Shown here: in pieces, positions 1 to 6,874 of the stretch | How positions within the stretch are numbered: the stretch's first letter is position 1 | Layout of the letters: every line of letters begins with the position of its first letter | From: Caldifarciminota bacterium | GTDB taxonomy: Bacteria; Hydrothermota; Hydrothermia; B15-G9 | Reading direction: 5' to 3' | DNA length: 8,582 bases | Assembly (NCBI GenBank): GCA_027064565.1 | Contig: JAMOPK010000325.1 | Coordinates: 1 to 8,582, forward strand | Made by a program: the position numbers and the translations under genes | Notes under the pieces: generated by a model | Seen by the model: only the letters and a program-made list of their open reading frames with translations | What the model was told of the DNA's origin: nothing | The model's database searches: none

Positions 1-99
1 TTCCTCGATCTCGATGGAAACGCCTCTCAGGGCATGGACGCCGGTGTGCGGGTCTTTGCCGTAAATCTTATGGAGATCAACGGTTTTTATCAGGTTCAT
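1..99 (-). CDS. ABC transporter ATP-binding protein, MacB/LolD-like, N-terminal fragment (runs off the left edge)
   Basis: Only the first 33 codons are in the window. The product begins MNLIKTVDLHKIYGKD and continues into HALRGVSIEIEE. This is the usual N-terminal beta-strand region of export-type ABC ATPases of the LolD/MacB/FtsE family: 'L.dl.K.YG...V.ALRGVsleI..GE' just before the Walker A motif. Walker A, the signature motif and Walker B all lie beyond the edge, so ATP binding is inferred from family only. The ATG at 97-99 overlaps the end of the adaptor gene by 23 nt and is preceded by a GGGGGAG run and AGGA. This supports translational coupling. With the upstream HlyD-type adaptor it would form a MacAB-like exporter that uses ATP at the inner membrane. 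Whether the permease is fused to this ATPase or encoded separately cannot be seen. Confidence 0.8.
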   Translation of the reverse strand, partial: MNLIKTVDLHKIYGKDPHTGVHALRGVSIEIEE

Positions 100-1255
100 T
101 CCTGCGCTCCCCCGGCCTTTTTCGCCACTCCCTCTTAGGTCTTCTCTTCTCTCGCACAATGACCCTGTCCCCGTCCTTCAGCTTGCGCAACACGTCGAAC
201 GGCCCGGTGGCAATCACATCTCCGGGTTTCAGTCCGGAAACTATCTGGACGAACCGCTCTCCCATAACGCCGAGTTTGACCTCCTTCTGGTGAGCAACTC
301 CGTCTTTGATGACGAAAACGATGTTCCTGCCGTTCCTGCGTCCAAGGGCCTGAATCGGAACAATGGGGACGTCATGGGCCTCGGCAACGGTGATATCGCA
401 TGTCGCCGACATGCCGGGCAGCAGATTTTCGGGCGGGTCTTTGAAGACCACATCCACCAGATAGCTCACTCCCTGAACCGTGGCTGTGGCAGATGTCTGG
501 GGCGCACCGGCTATCCTGTCAACGTAACCCATGAAGTTTGTGTCCGGGAAAGCGTCCACCTCGATCTTAGCGACCTGTCCCGGCTTTATCTTGACCACTT
601 CCGTCTCGTCCACCTGTGCCCTCACCAGCATGGAACTCCTGTCCGCCACAACCATTATGACCGAGCCGGGCGTGTTGATTGTGCCAACGATGGCCATCTC
701 GCCGACTTCCTTGTTGACGGCCAGCACCTGCCCGGAAACGGGGGACAGGATGACAGTCTTGTCGAGCCTATCTTTTGCCGCTATGAGGGAAAGGCTGTCG
801 GCTTTGAGCTGTGCCAGCATGGATTGGTATTCGGAATAGGCCTTTTCGTAGTCCGCACGCGATATCAGGCTGTCTTCAAACAGCTTTTTCGACCTCTCGA
901 ACTGGTTTTTGACGGTGATGAACCTCGCCTGATCAGCGGCAAGCCGGGCACGTTCCTGCTTCAACTGGGTTAGATAAACCCTCTGGTCGATGATGCACAG
1001 GGTGTCACCCTTTTTGACCCAATCGCCCTCTTTCACAGGGATGCTGACGATTCTGCCGCTGACGTCAGCGCCGATTTCCACCTGATTCTGCGCCCGAATC
1101 TCCCCATCCGCCCTGACGGTCTCCTTCACATCGCCCTTTCTAACCTTTTCGACCTGAACTTCAACGCCTCTGTTGCGGTTCTTGGCGATATTCGCATAAA
1201 TAATCGCAACGATAAGTATCGCCGCGATCAGAACAAAAGCTATTTTTTTAAGCAT
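77..1255 (-). CDS. HlyD/MacA-family periplasmic adaptor subunit of an ABC (or RND) efflux system
   Basis: The protein has 392 residues, a normal length for MacA-like adaptors. Residues 5-22 form one hydrophobic N-terminal helix after MLKK, so it is an inner-membrane anchor or uncleaved signal. Residues about 46-91 and 168-205 are the two halves of a split biotinyl-lipoyl domain ('VSGRIVSIPVKEGDWVKKGD' and 'LSPVSGQVLAV'). They flank a charged coiled-coil hairpin at about 92-167. A beta-barrel follows ('RAQVDETEVVKIKPGQVAKI'), then a membrane-proximal domain ending near 368. The last 24 residues are an unusually basic tail rich in Arg and Lys. The adaptor should link an inner-membrane transporter to an outer-membrane channel. 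The next gene encodes an ABC ATPase, so MacA is the better analogy than an RND adaptor. The start ATG has GGAGG nine nt upstream, inside the preceding gene's end. The substrate is unknown. Confidence 0.88.
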   Translation of the reverse strand: MLKKIAFVLIAAILIVAIIYANIAKNRNRGVEVQVEKVRKGDVKETVRADGEIRAQNQVEIGADVSGRIVSIPVKEGDWVKKGDTLCIIDQRVYLTQLKQERARLAADQARFITVKNQFERSKKLFEDSLISRADYEKAYSEYQSMLAQLKADSLSLIAAKDRLDKTVILSPVSGQVLAVNKEVGEMAIVGTINTPGSVIMVVADRSSMLVRAQVDETEVVKIKPGQVAKIEVDAFPDTNFMGYVDRIAGAPQTSATATVQGVSYLVDVVFKDPPENLLPGMSATCDITVAEAHDVPIVPIQALGRRNGRNIVFVIKDGVAHQKEVKLGVMGERFVQIVSGLKPGDVIATGPFDVLRKLKDGDRVIVREKRRPKREWRKRPGERRNEPDKNR

Positions 1256-1258
1256 TTC

Positions 1259-2608
1259 TCAATCCTCCAGAAGCTTTGTAGATTTAAGCTCATCCGGCTT
1301 GATTATGGTGATATTTTCAGGGGCAAGGCTATGTAATTTCAAATCAAACTTCGATTTATCCACCGAAATCACGAGGACAAAATCTTCGGGATGAAGAAAA
1401 CTGCGGGCGACCTCGTTGACCTCCTCAAGCTGAAGTTCCTTTATCCTCTGCACTTCCGAAAGCCAGTAAAAATCGGGCAGGCCGAAAAGTTCGCAGTTTA
1501 TCAAAGCGGAGGCCACCTGACGGTTCGTCTCGGTCATCCGTGGAATGGAGCCCTGATAGAACGATTGGGCGGCTTTCAGCTCATTCTCCGTGATCCCGTT
1601 TTCGTGGATGTCCCTCAGGATGTCCATGATCAGTTGAATCGCCTCGCTGCCGGTCGAAATCTTGCTCTCCGTCCTCGCCATGAAAACTCCGGGGAACCTC
1701 AACCCGCCCCGAATCACTGACTGGGCACCGTAAGCCAGCCCTTTTTCGACCCTGATGATGCGCATCATGCGCGACAGCATCCCACCGCCGCCGATGGCGA
1801 AGTTCAGGACATGGAGCGCCGGGAAGTCGGGATCACTCCTAAGTGGCGCATGGTGTCCCAGCGAGATGTAGGCCTGAGTCGTCGGCATATCCACAATCGT
1901 CACGTGCACGCCCTTTATCGGCCTCACATCCGGAAGCTCAGGGGAAACCGCATCACCGGAAGATTCCCATTCCGCAAAGGCGGCACCTGCCATCTCAACG
2001 ACCCTGTCGTGCTCCATATCCGATACGACGATCAAAATGGCGTTCGATGGTCTGAAGAAATTGGCATGGAACTGATTGAGGTCATCAGTTGTGATGCCGG
2101 GGATGGTTTCGACGACCCCATTGGACGGGATTCCGAGGGGATGGCCCCTGTAAAGCATCATGAAAAAGGCATACCGGAGCGCTTCAAACGGGATGGTCAG
2201 GGCCTCATTGTGCTCCGAGATCAGCTTTTCTTTCTCAATTTCGAGTTCTTCGGCGTCAAAAACGGGGTTTGCGGCCATTTCGGCCATCATCTTCAATCCG
2301 TGTTCGGCGAACTGCGAGAGGATGTTCAGCCTGATCTGTTGCGTGTAGTGGCCGCTGTCCGATTCGATGCTGCCGCCCAGCCCCTCGATAAAGCTTGCGA
2401 TTTCCTCCCTGCTGAAATGGATCGTGTCCTTCTCAAGGAACCTTGAAACGAGTTCGGCCACGCCATATTTGCCCGGTGGGTCGTAGATCGAGCCTCCGTT
2501 CAGCACAAGGACGGCGAAAAACATCGGTGTCCCGGTTTTTCGGGCCGTCACGACCTTCATCCCTGAGGGGAGCGTGGTCCTGCCGATTTCAAAAGGGTGT
2601 GGATTCAT
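1259..2608 (-). CDS. M16 family peptidase-like protein, non-catalytic partner subunit with R/Y motif
   Basis: This 449-residue protein has the two-domain M16B fold: an N-terminal half to about 215 and a C-terminal half from about 235. At the position of the zinc motif the family pattern 'GLAHLLEHMLFKGT' becomes GVAELVSRFLEKDT (49-62). HxxEH is therefore replaced by E52, S55 and R56, and zinc cannot be bound there. The substrate-binding Arg/Tyr motif is kept in the C-terminal half: 'GGGGMLSRMMRIIRVEKGLAY', with R286 and Y293. In known bacterial M16B heterodimers one subunit carries zinc and the other carries R/Y, so this is the partner of the upstream gene product. There is no signal peptide or membrane segment, so it is probably cytoplasmic. 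Its ATG overlaps the preceding stop (ATGA), with GGGAGG six nt upstream. The adaptor gene starts 3 nt after its stop. Confidence 0.9.
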   Translation of the reverse strand: MNPHPFEIGRTTLPSGMKVVTARKTGTPMFFAVLVLNGGSIYDPPGKYGVAELVSRFLEKDTIHFSREEIASFIEGLGGSIESDSGHYTQQIRLNILSQFAEHGLKMMAEMAANPVFDAEELEIEKEKLISEHNEALTIPFEALRYAFFMMLYRGHPLGIPSNGVVETIPGITTDDLNQFHANFFRPSNAILIVVSDMEHDRVVEMAGAAFAEWESSGDAVSPELPDVRPIKGVHVTIVDMPTTQAYISLGHHAPLRSDPDFPALHVLNFAIGGGGMLSRMMRIIRVEKGLAYGAQSVIRGGLRFPGVFMARTESKISTGSEAIQLIMDILRDIHENGITENELKAAQSFYQGSIPRMTETNRQVASALINCELFGLPDFYWLSEVQRIKELQLEEVNEVARSFLHPEDFVLVISVDKSKFDLKLHSLAPENITIIKPDELKSTKLLED

Positions 2609-3903
2609 GGCTTGCCTCCCGATCCCATCAGGATCACGGTCCTGTTCTTCTCGACGAGGTATTGACCGACCACCCTGCCAATGTCTTCCGGGGTGACAGC
2701 AGCAAGCCGCTTTATCCAGGACTCGTAGCTGCCCGCACCGCCGATCACCTCGAACTCGCCGGCTATGTTGCCCTTGCCGAGCACGGTCTCCTGAGCCGTA
2801 GCGAACGCCGTCGCCTGATTGTTCATAATCTTGATGTGTTCGGGCTCTGTGATCGACTCTGCCGCAAGTTTTTCTATCTCCGAGAAAACTGCGGACTCAA
2901 TCTCGTCAAAACCTGCGTTCTCGGATGGAGTGACCCATACCATGAGCAGAAACGGGTCGATGGTCTTTTCCATGATGATGTCAACTTCGGTGGCGAGTCC
3001 GGTTTCGACCAATCTGCGATGGAGCCTCGAAGACCTGCCGCTGTTGAGCGCCATCGAGGCCATCAGGATGGGCGGATAATCCGGATGTTTGAATTCCGGG
3101 ATGTGGTAGGCAACCGCCCAGACCCTCGGCCATCCCTCCCTGAAAAGGAAGGAACGACGCTCTCCGTTCTGGGACGGCTCTCTGGTTCTCACTTCAGGCG
3201 GCTCTCCCGGTTCGATCCCGCCGAAATATTCGGTTATGAGCCTGAGAGTCTCATCCTGATCAAAATCGCCTGAGACCACAAGTATCGCATTGTTAGGCAC
3301 GTAAAACGTCCTGTAATGGTTTTCAAGGTCTTCGATCGTGAAGCTTTCGATGTCGCTCATCCAGCCGATGACCGGATGGCGATAGGGATGCGCCTGAATG
3401 GCGATGGAGTCCATCTCCTCCATGAGCAACACGTAGGGGTTGTTTTCATAGTGCAGACGGCGTTCCTCCATCACGACCATCTTTTCGCTATCAAATTCCC
3501 TGAAAACGGCGTTCTGCATTCGATCGGCTTCCATATCCAGAACCTGCGGGAGTTTGTCCGATGGAACGAGCGACCAATAAACGGTCATGTCCTTACCTGT
3601 CATGGCATTGTCGGTGCCGCCCCACGACGTTATGATGTTGCTGATCTCCTCCGGCCCAAACCTATGTGTGCCCTTAAACATCATGTGCTCAAGGAAATGG
3701 GATATCCCGGTAACGCCATAGGATTCGTTCCTTGAGCCGACGAGATAATAGACCTGCACCGAGACAAGCGGCACGTGGTGGTCCTCGATCAGGATAACCT
3801 TCAAGCCGTTGTCCAACTTTGTCCGAATGAGCCGTAGTCTGTGCTTTTCAAAAAAACCTTCTACATCAATCCTTTCCGGCACAAGAGCTCTTTTCTCTGG
3901 CAT
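2605..3903 (-). CDS. M16 family zinc metallopeptidase, catalytic subunit
   Basis: The protein has 432 residues. The inverted zinc motif HFLEH is intact at 69-73 within 'GVTGISHFLEHMMFKGT': H69 and H73 bind zinc and E72 is the general base. The third ligand is expected in 'VVMEERRL', at E147 or E146, about 74 residues later, which is the usual M16 spacing. 'RTFYVPNNAILVVSGDF' near 198-214 is the conserved end of the first domain. In the C-terminal domain the R/Y motif is degraded: 'SSRLHRRLVETGLATEV' has T305 where the Tyr is expected. The neighbouring gene supplies R/Y, so the pair likely forms an active heterodimer. There is no signal peptide, so it is presumably cytoplasmic, cutting peptides or small unfolded proteins. 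Its ATG overlaps the yjbQ-like stop by one base (TGATG), with GGAGGG just upstream. The natural substrate is unknown. Confidence 0.93.
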   Translation of the reverse strand: MPEKRALVPERIDVEGFFEKHRLRLIRTKLDNGLKVILIEDHHVPLVSVQVYYLVGSRNESYGVTGISHFLEHMMFKGTHRFGPEEISNIITSWGGTDNAMTGKDMTVYWSLVPSDKLPQVLDMEADRMQNAVFREFDSEKMVVMEERRLHYENNPYVLLMEEMDSIAIQAHPYRHPVIGWMSDIESFTIEDLENHYRTFYVPNNAILVVSGDFDQDETLRLITEYFGGIEPGEPPEVRTREPSQNGERRSFLFREGWPRVWAVAYHIPEFKHPDYPPILMASMALNSGRSSRLHRRLVETGLATEVDIIMEKTIDPFLLMVWVTPSENAGFDEIESAVFSEIEKLAAESITEPEHIKIMNNQATAFATAQETVLGKGNIAGEFEVIGGAGSYESWIKRLAAVTPEDIGRVVGQYLVEKNRTVILMGSGGKP

Positions 3904-4307
3904 CAGCCCTCCATGATTTTAACGAACAGCCTGCGGTTTCTCGGCCCGTCAAACTCGCAGAAAAATATGCCCTGCCACGTTCCGAGGATGATGTCGCCGT
4001 CGGAAATTATCAGGGTTTCGGACGGCCCGACCATCGTTGCCTTGATGTGAGAATCGGCATTGCCCTCAAGGTGTTCGTAACCCGCTCCGGCAGGGACGAG
4101 TTTCGCCAGTGTCCTCGTGATGTCGCTGCGAACCGAAGGGTCGGCGTTCTCGTTCACGGTCACAGCCGCTGTGGTATGGGGCACATAAAGCACGCAGATG
4201 CCCGACCTGACGCCCGATTTCCTGACTATCTCCCTGACCTGAGCGGTTATATCGACCATCTCCATCCTTCTGCCTGTCCTGATCTGAATTGTGTAAACCC
4301 TGTCCAT
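3903..4307 (-). CDS. yjbQ: YjbQ/UPF0047 family protein (secondary thiamine-phosphate synthase-like enzyme)
   Basis: The protein has 134 residues, the full family length. Conserved blocks are all present: 'YVPHTTAAVTVNENAD' (41-56, with H44 and N52), 'HLEGNADSHIKA' (79-90, with the second conserved His at H87) and 'LGTWQGIFFCEFDGPR' (108-123). These residues line the putative active-site pocket of the trimeric YjbQ fold. Members of this family show weak thiamine-phosphate synthase activity in E. coli complementation, but their true physiological role is unsettled. The chosen ATG has GGGAGG seven nt upstream; another ATG five bases earlier is out of frame. It is the first gene of the minus-strand operon and its stop overlaps the peptidase start by one base. 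No thiamine genes are nearby, so the context does not support a thiamine role. Confidence 0.92.
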   Translation of the reverse strand: MDRVYTIQIRTGRRMEMVDITAQVREIVRKSGVRSGICVLYVPHTTAAVTVNENADPSVRSDITRTLAKLVPAGAGYEHLEGNADSHIKATMVGPSETLIISDGDIILGTWQGIFFCEFDGPRNRRLFVKIMEG

Positions 4308-4340
4308 TTCATTGCCTCCCTTTTCGATAGTGTTTTAAAG

Positions 4341-4346
4341 TTTATA
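4341..4346 (-). promoter_or_regulatory. Possible -10 element for the yjbQ-peptidase-exporter operon
   Basis: On the minus strand the region reads TATAAA at these positions, 5 of 6 matches to the sigma70 -10 box. It lies 34 nt upstream of the yjbQ start codon, leaving room for a short leader that includes GGGAGG. I found no convincing -35 box at 16-18 bp spacing; the best candidates are poor. The promoter may depend on an activator, or the true promoter may lie elsewhere in the 221-bp divergent region. Confidence 0.35.
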
Positions 4347-4466
4347 GCCTAAAAGGATTTCAGTCTCATACAGGGAAAAACGGGGATAGTGACCGCAAGT
4401 TGGCTATACCGTATGACTGTGCCAAATATTGAATCGATTTTCGAACATTCTCGCTGTTGGCCTGTG

Positions 4467-4496
4467 TTGACGCAGCCCCTCGTCATTCGTTAAAAT
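4467..4496 (+). promoter_or_regulatory. Predicted sigma70-type promoter of hypCDE
   Basis: TTGACG (4467-4472, 5/6 to consensus) and TAAAAT (4491-4496, 5/6) are separated by 18 bp. The start of transcription would fall near 4503, giving a leader of about 26 nt that contains the hypC ribosome-binding site. The -10 box lies inside an imperfect dyad that could be a repressor site. No sigma54 -24/-12 pair with correct spacing is present, although hyp operons elsewhere often use one. Confidence 0.6.
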
Positions 4497-4508
4497 GCAC
4501 ATTGTAAC
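4489..4508. promoter_or_regulatory. 20-bp imperfect dyad overlapping the hypC -10 and start point (candidate operator)
   Basis: The sequence is GTTA-a-AATG-ca-CATT-g-TAAC: eight of the ten half-site positions pair symmetrically, with mismatches only at the fifth and the central pair. It covers the predicted -10 box and extends to about +6. This is the classical position for a dimeric repressor that blocks RNA polymerase. I do not recognise it as a Rex, NrdR or FNR site. The operator role is inference; the symmetry is seen directly. Confidence 0.45.
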
Positions 4509-4528
4509 ATAAATTGAGAGGTGAAAGG

Positions 4529-4780
4529 ATGTGTCTTGGAATTCCCATGCAGGTGGTGGAGATTGATGGAGATATCGGTTACGTCGAATCAGGCGGCGTG
4601 AAACGCAAGGTGGGGCTTATGCTCCTTGAGGACGTGAAGGTCGGCGACTGGGTTATCGTGCACGCCGGCTTCGCAATCGAAAAGATAGACCCGGAGGAGG
4701 CCATTGGCACTCTTGAGTTGATCCGTGAAGGTGCAGGCCGCCTCGACATCCCTGAAGGTCAAAAAGGCGGAGATTCATGA
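4529..4780 (+). CDS. hypC: [NiFe]-hydrogenase maturation chaperone HypC
   Basis: The protein is 83 residues and begins MCLGIPMQVVEI. The N-terminal Cys2, exposed after Met removal, is invariant in HypC/HybG and binds the Fe(CN)2CO unit. The OB-fold core follows: 'GGVKRKVGLMLLEDVKVGDWVIVHAGFAIEKIDPEEA'. HypC carries iron between HypD and the hydrogenase large subunit in the cytoplasm. An in-frame TTG lies 15 nt upstream at 4514. The ATG at 4529 is correct because Cys must be residue 2 and because GAGAGGTGA (4516-4524) is ideally placed for it. The stop overlaps hypD by 4 nt (ATGA), so hypC and hypD are likely coupled and made in balanced amounts, as expected for a HypCD complex. Confidence 0.96.
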   Translation: MCLGIPMQVVEIDGDIGYVESGGVKRKVGLMLLEDVKVGDWVIVHAGFAIEKIDPEEAIGTLELIREGAGRLDIPEGQKGGDS

Positions 4781-5847
4781 ATCCATACAGGGACCCCGAA
4801 AAGTTCCGCGAACTTGCCCTCCAGCTGTCGCAGTTCGATGCCGGAAGGCGTATCAGGCTTATGGAGGTCTGTGGAACGCACACGATGAACATCCGAAGGT
4901 TCGGGATACACAACCTCCTACCCCCCGGTGTTGAACTCCTCTCCGGTCCGGGATGCCCCGTCTGCGTCTCCGACAACAGCTACATCGATCAGGCCATCGA
5001 ATTGACGAAATTCGACGACGTCATAGTTGTCACATTCGGGGACATGGTGAGGGTCCCCGGGTCTTACGAAAGCCTTGAATCGGCGCGTTCTGCAGGAGGA
5101 GATGTCCGTGTGGTCTATTCCCCGCTGGACGCTCTGGAGATAGCGCGCGAAAATCCCGACAAAAAGGTGGTTTTCCTCGCCGTTGGCTTTGAGACCACCG
5201 TCCCAACGATTTCAGCCACGATACTCAGGGCTGAGGACCTCGGGATCGGCAATTTCTACGTGCTCCCGGGCCACAAACTCATAATCCCGGCGCTTGAGGC
5301 TTTGCTGTCCGGAGACAACGAGATAGATGGGTTTATCCTTCCCGGCCATGTATCCGCTGTTATCGGTGTGGAGGTATATCGCGAGGTGCTTGAGCGCCAC
5401 AAAGTCCCGGGAGTGGTGACCGGGTTTGAGCCTGTGGACATCCTGATGGGCATCCTGATGCTCCTGAATGCGATAAAAGATGGCAGGTTTTTGCTCGGCA
5501 ACGAATACTCGCGTGTGGTGTTGAACGAAGGCAACAGAAAGGCACTTGAGCTGATCTGGCGAGTGTTTGAGCCTGAGGACACGCCATGGCGCGGGCTTGG
5601 CGTCATCCCGATGAGCGGGCTTAAGCTCCGCGATGAATTCTCACACCGGGACATCCGCTCCGTCGTCCATATCGAACCACCGCCTCCCCGCGAACATCCG
5701 GGCTGCAGATGCGGCGATGTGTTGCAGGGGAAGATAAAACCGGATGAATGTCCGCTTTTCGACACCGTTTGCACACCTGACAATCCAGTAGGACCGTGCA
5801 TGGTTTCATCGGAGGGGAGCTGTCATGCCTATTTCAAATACAGATAG
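4777..5847 (+). CDS. hypD: [NiFe]-hydrogenase maturation scaffold protein HypD
   Basis: The protein has 356 residues, the standard family length. Functional cysteines are visible: C32 in 'EVCGTHT', and C60 and C63 in 'GPGCPVC', which form the iron-binding and redox centre. The conserved 'TFGDMVRVPGS' (86-96) and 'GFETTVPT' (137-144) motifs are also present. The C-terminal domain holds C310, C312, C325, C332, C341 and C349. Several of these bind the [4Fe-4S] cluster ('HPGCRCGDVL', 'DECPLFDTVCTP', 'GPCMVSSEGSCHAYFKYR'). HypD with HypC holds the iron while HypE-derived cyanide and CO are attached. The gene starts on the ATGA overlap with hypC and its last 23 nt overlap hypE. No key residue is missing, so it should be functional. 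Confidence 0.97.
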   Translation: MNPYRDPEKFRELALQLSQFDAGRRIRLMEVCGTHTMNIRRFGIHNLLPPGVELLSGPGCPVCVSDNSYIDQAIELTKFDDVIVVTFGDMVRVPGSYESLESARSAGGDVRVVYSPLDALEIARENPDKKVVFLAVGFETTVPTISATILRAEDLGIGNFYVLPGHKLIIPALEALLSGDNEIDGFILPGHVSAVIGVEVYREVLERHKVPGVVTGFEPVDILMGILMLLNAIKDGRFLLGNEYSRVVLNEGNRKALELIWRVFEPEDTPWRGLGVIPMSGLKLRDEFSHRDIRSVVHIEPPPPREHPGCRCGDVLQGKIKPDECPLFDTVCTPDNPVGPCMVSSEGSCHAYFKYR

Positions 5848-6874
5848 GATTCTCCTGTCTCACGGTGGCGGCGGCCGCCGAACAGAGGAGCTTATCAAGA
5901 ACGTGTTTGCGAAGTATCTGGCTAACCCGATACTTGATGGGATGGACGATGCGGCTTTCCTTGGTGAAAGCGAACTCAGGACTTTTTTCAGCGGAGGCGC
6001 AGGGCGTGTCAACGGGCTGGTGTTCACCACCGATAGCTTTGTGGTCAAGCCGCTTTTTTTCCCCGGTGGAGACATCGGCAGGCTTGCGGTGAGCGGCACC
6101 GTGAACGACATTGCGGTCATGGGCGCCCGGCCTATCGCCCTGTCCGCGGCTTTTATCCTTGAAGAGGGCCTGAAAATCTCCGAGCTTGAATCTGTGTTAG
6201 AGTCCATGAGCGCCACTCTCAGGGAGGCCGATGTTCAGGTTGTGACTGCAGATACCAAAGTCGTCGAGAGGGGCCGGGGAGAGGGAGTTTACATCTCCAT
6301 GTCCGGGATCGGTATGGTGGAAGTGTCGCCGCCTCCGTCGCTTCGCAGAATCGAGCCCGGCGACGTCCTCATCATAAACGGCCCCATCGGCCTGCATGGT
6401 CTCGCTGTCATGCTTGAGCGGCAGGGCATGGAGTTCGAGGGGAAAATCGAGTCGGACGTGGCGCCCCTGTGGGGACTTGTCAGCTCAGTCCTCGGCCCGG
6501 AGATCAAATTCATGCGTGATCCCACGAGAGGCGGGCTTGCCATGACCCTGAACGAGATAGCGGATGCGACCGGGTTGGGCATCGTGATCGATGAGAACCT
6601 CATCCCGATAACGCCTGAGGTAGAGACCGTCTCCGAGCTGCTCGGCATAGAGCCTATTGAGATCGCCAACGAGGGCAAAGTTTTGATGGTGGTTGCGCGG
6701 GAACGTGCCGATGAGGTGCTGGAGAAGATGAAAATGCACAGGCACGGCAGGGAGGCCGCAGTCATAGGCGAGGTTACGGACTCGACGGGCGGCAGGGTGG
6801 TCATGAGAACGAAATTGGGAACCACGAAGATTGTTTCAAAGCCGGTCGGCGAGACCCTGCCCCGAATCTGTTGA
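5825..6874 (+). CDS. hypE: [NiFe]-hydrogenase maturation carbamoyl dehydratase HypE
   Basis: The protein has 349 residues. It uses ATP to dehydrate a carbamoyl group carried as thiocarbamate on its C-terminal cysteine, giving the thiocyanate that donates CN to iron on HypCD. The required C-terminus 'PRIC' is intact (C349 is the last residue). PurM/ThiL-type ATP-binding motifs are present: 'LSHGGGGR' (11-18), 'TTDSFVVKPLFFPGGDIGRL' (68-87), 'GTVNDIAVMGA' (91-101), 'TADTKVV' (141-147) and 'RDPTRGGLA' (231-239). The ATG at 5825 lies 23 nt inside hypD, with GGAGGGGAG (5811-5819) five nt upstream. HypF, which loads the carbamoyl group, is not encoded in the window. The stop codon directly abuts that of the convergent lipM-like gene. 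Confidence 0.97.
   Translation: MPISNTDRILLSHGGGGRRTEELIKNVFAKYLANPILDGMDDAAFLGESELRTFFSGGAGRVNGLVFTTDSFVVKPLFFPGGDIGRLAVSGTVNDIAVMGARPIALSAAFILEEGLKISELESVLESMSATLREADVQVVTADTKVVERGRGEGVYISMSGIGMVEVSPPPSLRRIEPGDVLIINGPIGLHGLAVMLERQGMEFEGKIESDVAPLWGLVSSVLGPEIKFMRDPTRGGLAMTLNEIADATGLGIVIDENLIPITPEVETVSELLGIEPIEIANEGKVLMVVARERADEVLEKMKMHRHGREAAVIGEVTDSTGGRVVMRTKLGTTKIVSKPVGETLPRIC

Noticed and set aside
290..973. A 227-codon open frame on the plus strand
   Set aside because: It is antisense to the HlyD/MacA-like adaptor and shows no recognisable domain.
2443..3273. A 276-codon open frame on the plus strand
   Set aside because: It lies wholly antisense to the two M16 genes. Its translation is low-complexity and Arg/Ser-rich, with no family motif. 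It is a shadow of high-GC coding DNA.
4429..4446. Possible FNR box (TTGAATCGATTTTCGAA)
   Set aside because: The right half does not read ATCAA at the FNR spacing of TTGAT-N4-ATCAA.
4459..4473. Possible sigma54 -24/-12 promoter upstream of hypC (TTGGCC...TTGACGC)
   Set aside because: The GG and GC elements are separated by 11 bp instead of the required 10 and the -12 element does not match. The sigma70 boxes fit better.
4514..4528. Upstream in-frame TTG as the start of hypC
   Set aside because: HypC needs Cys at position 2, and the ribosome-binding site GAGAGGTGA would lie inside the extended reading frame.
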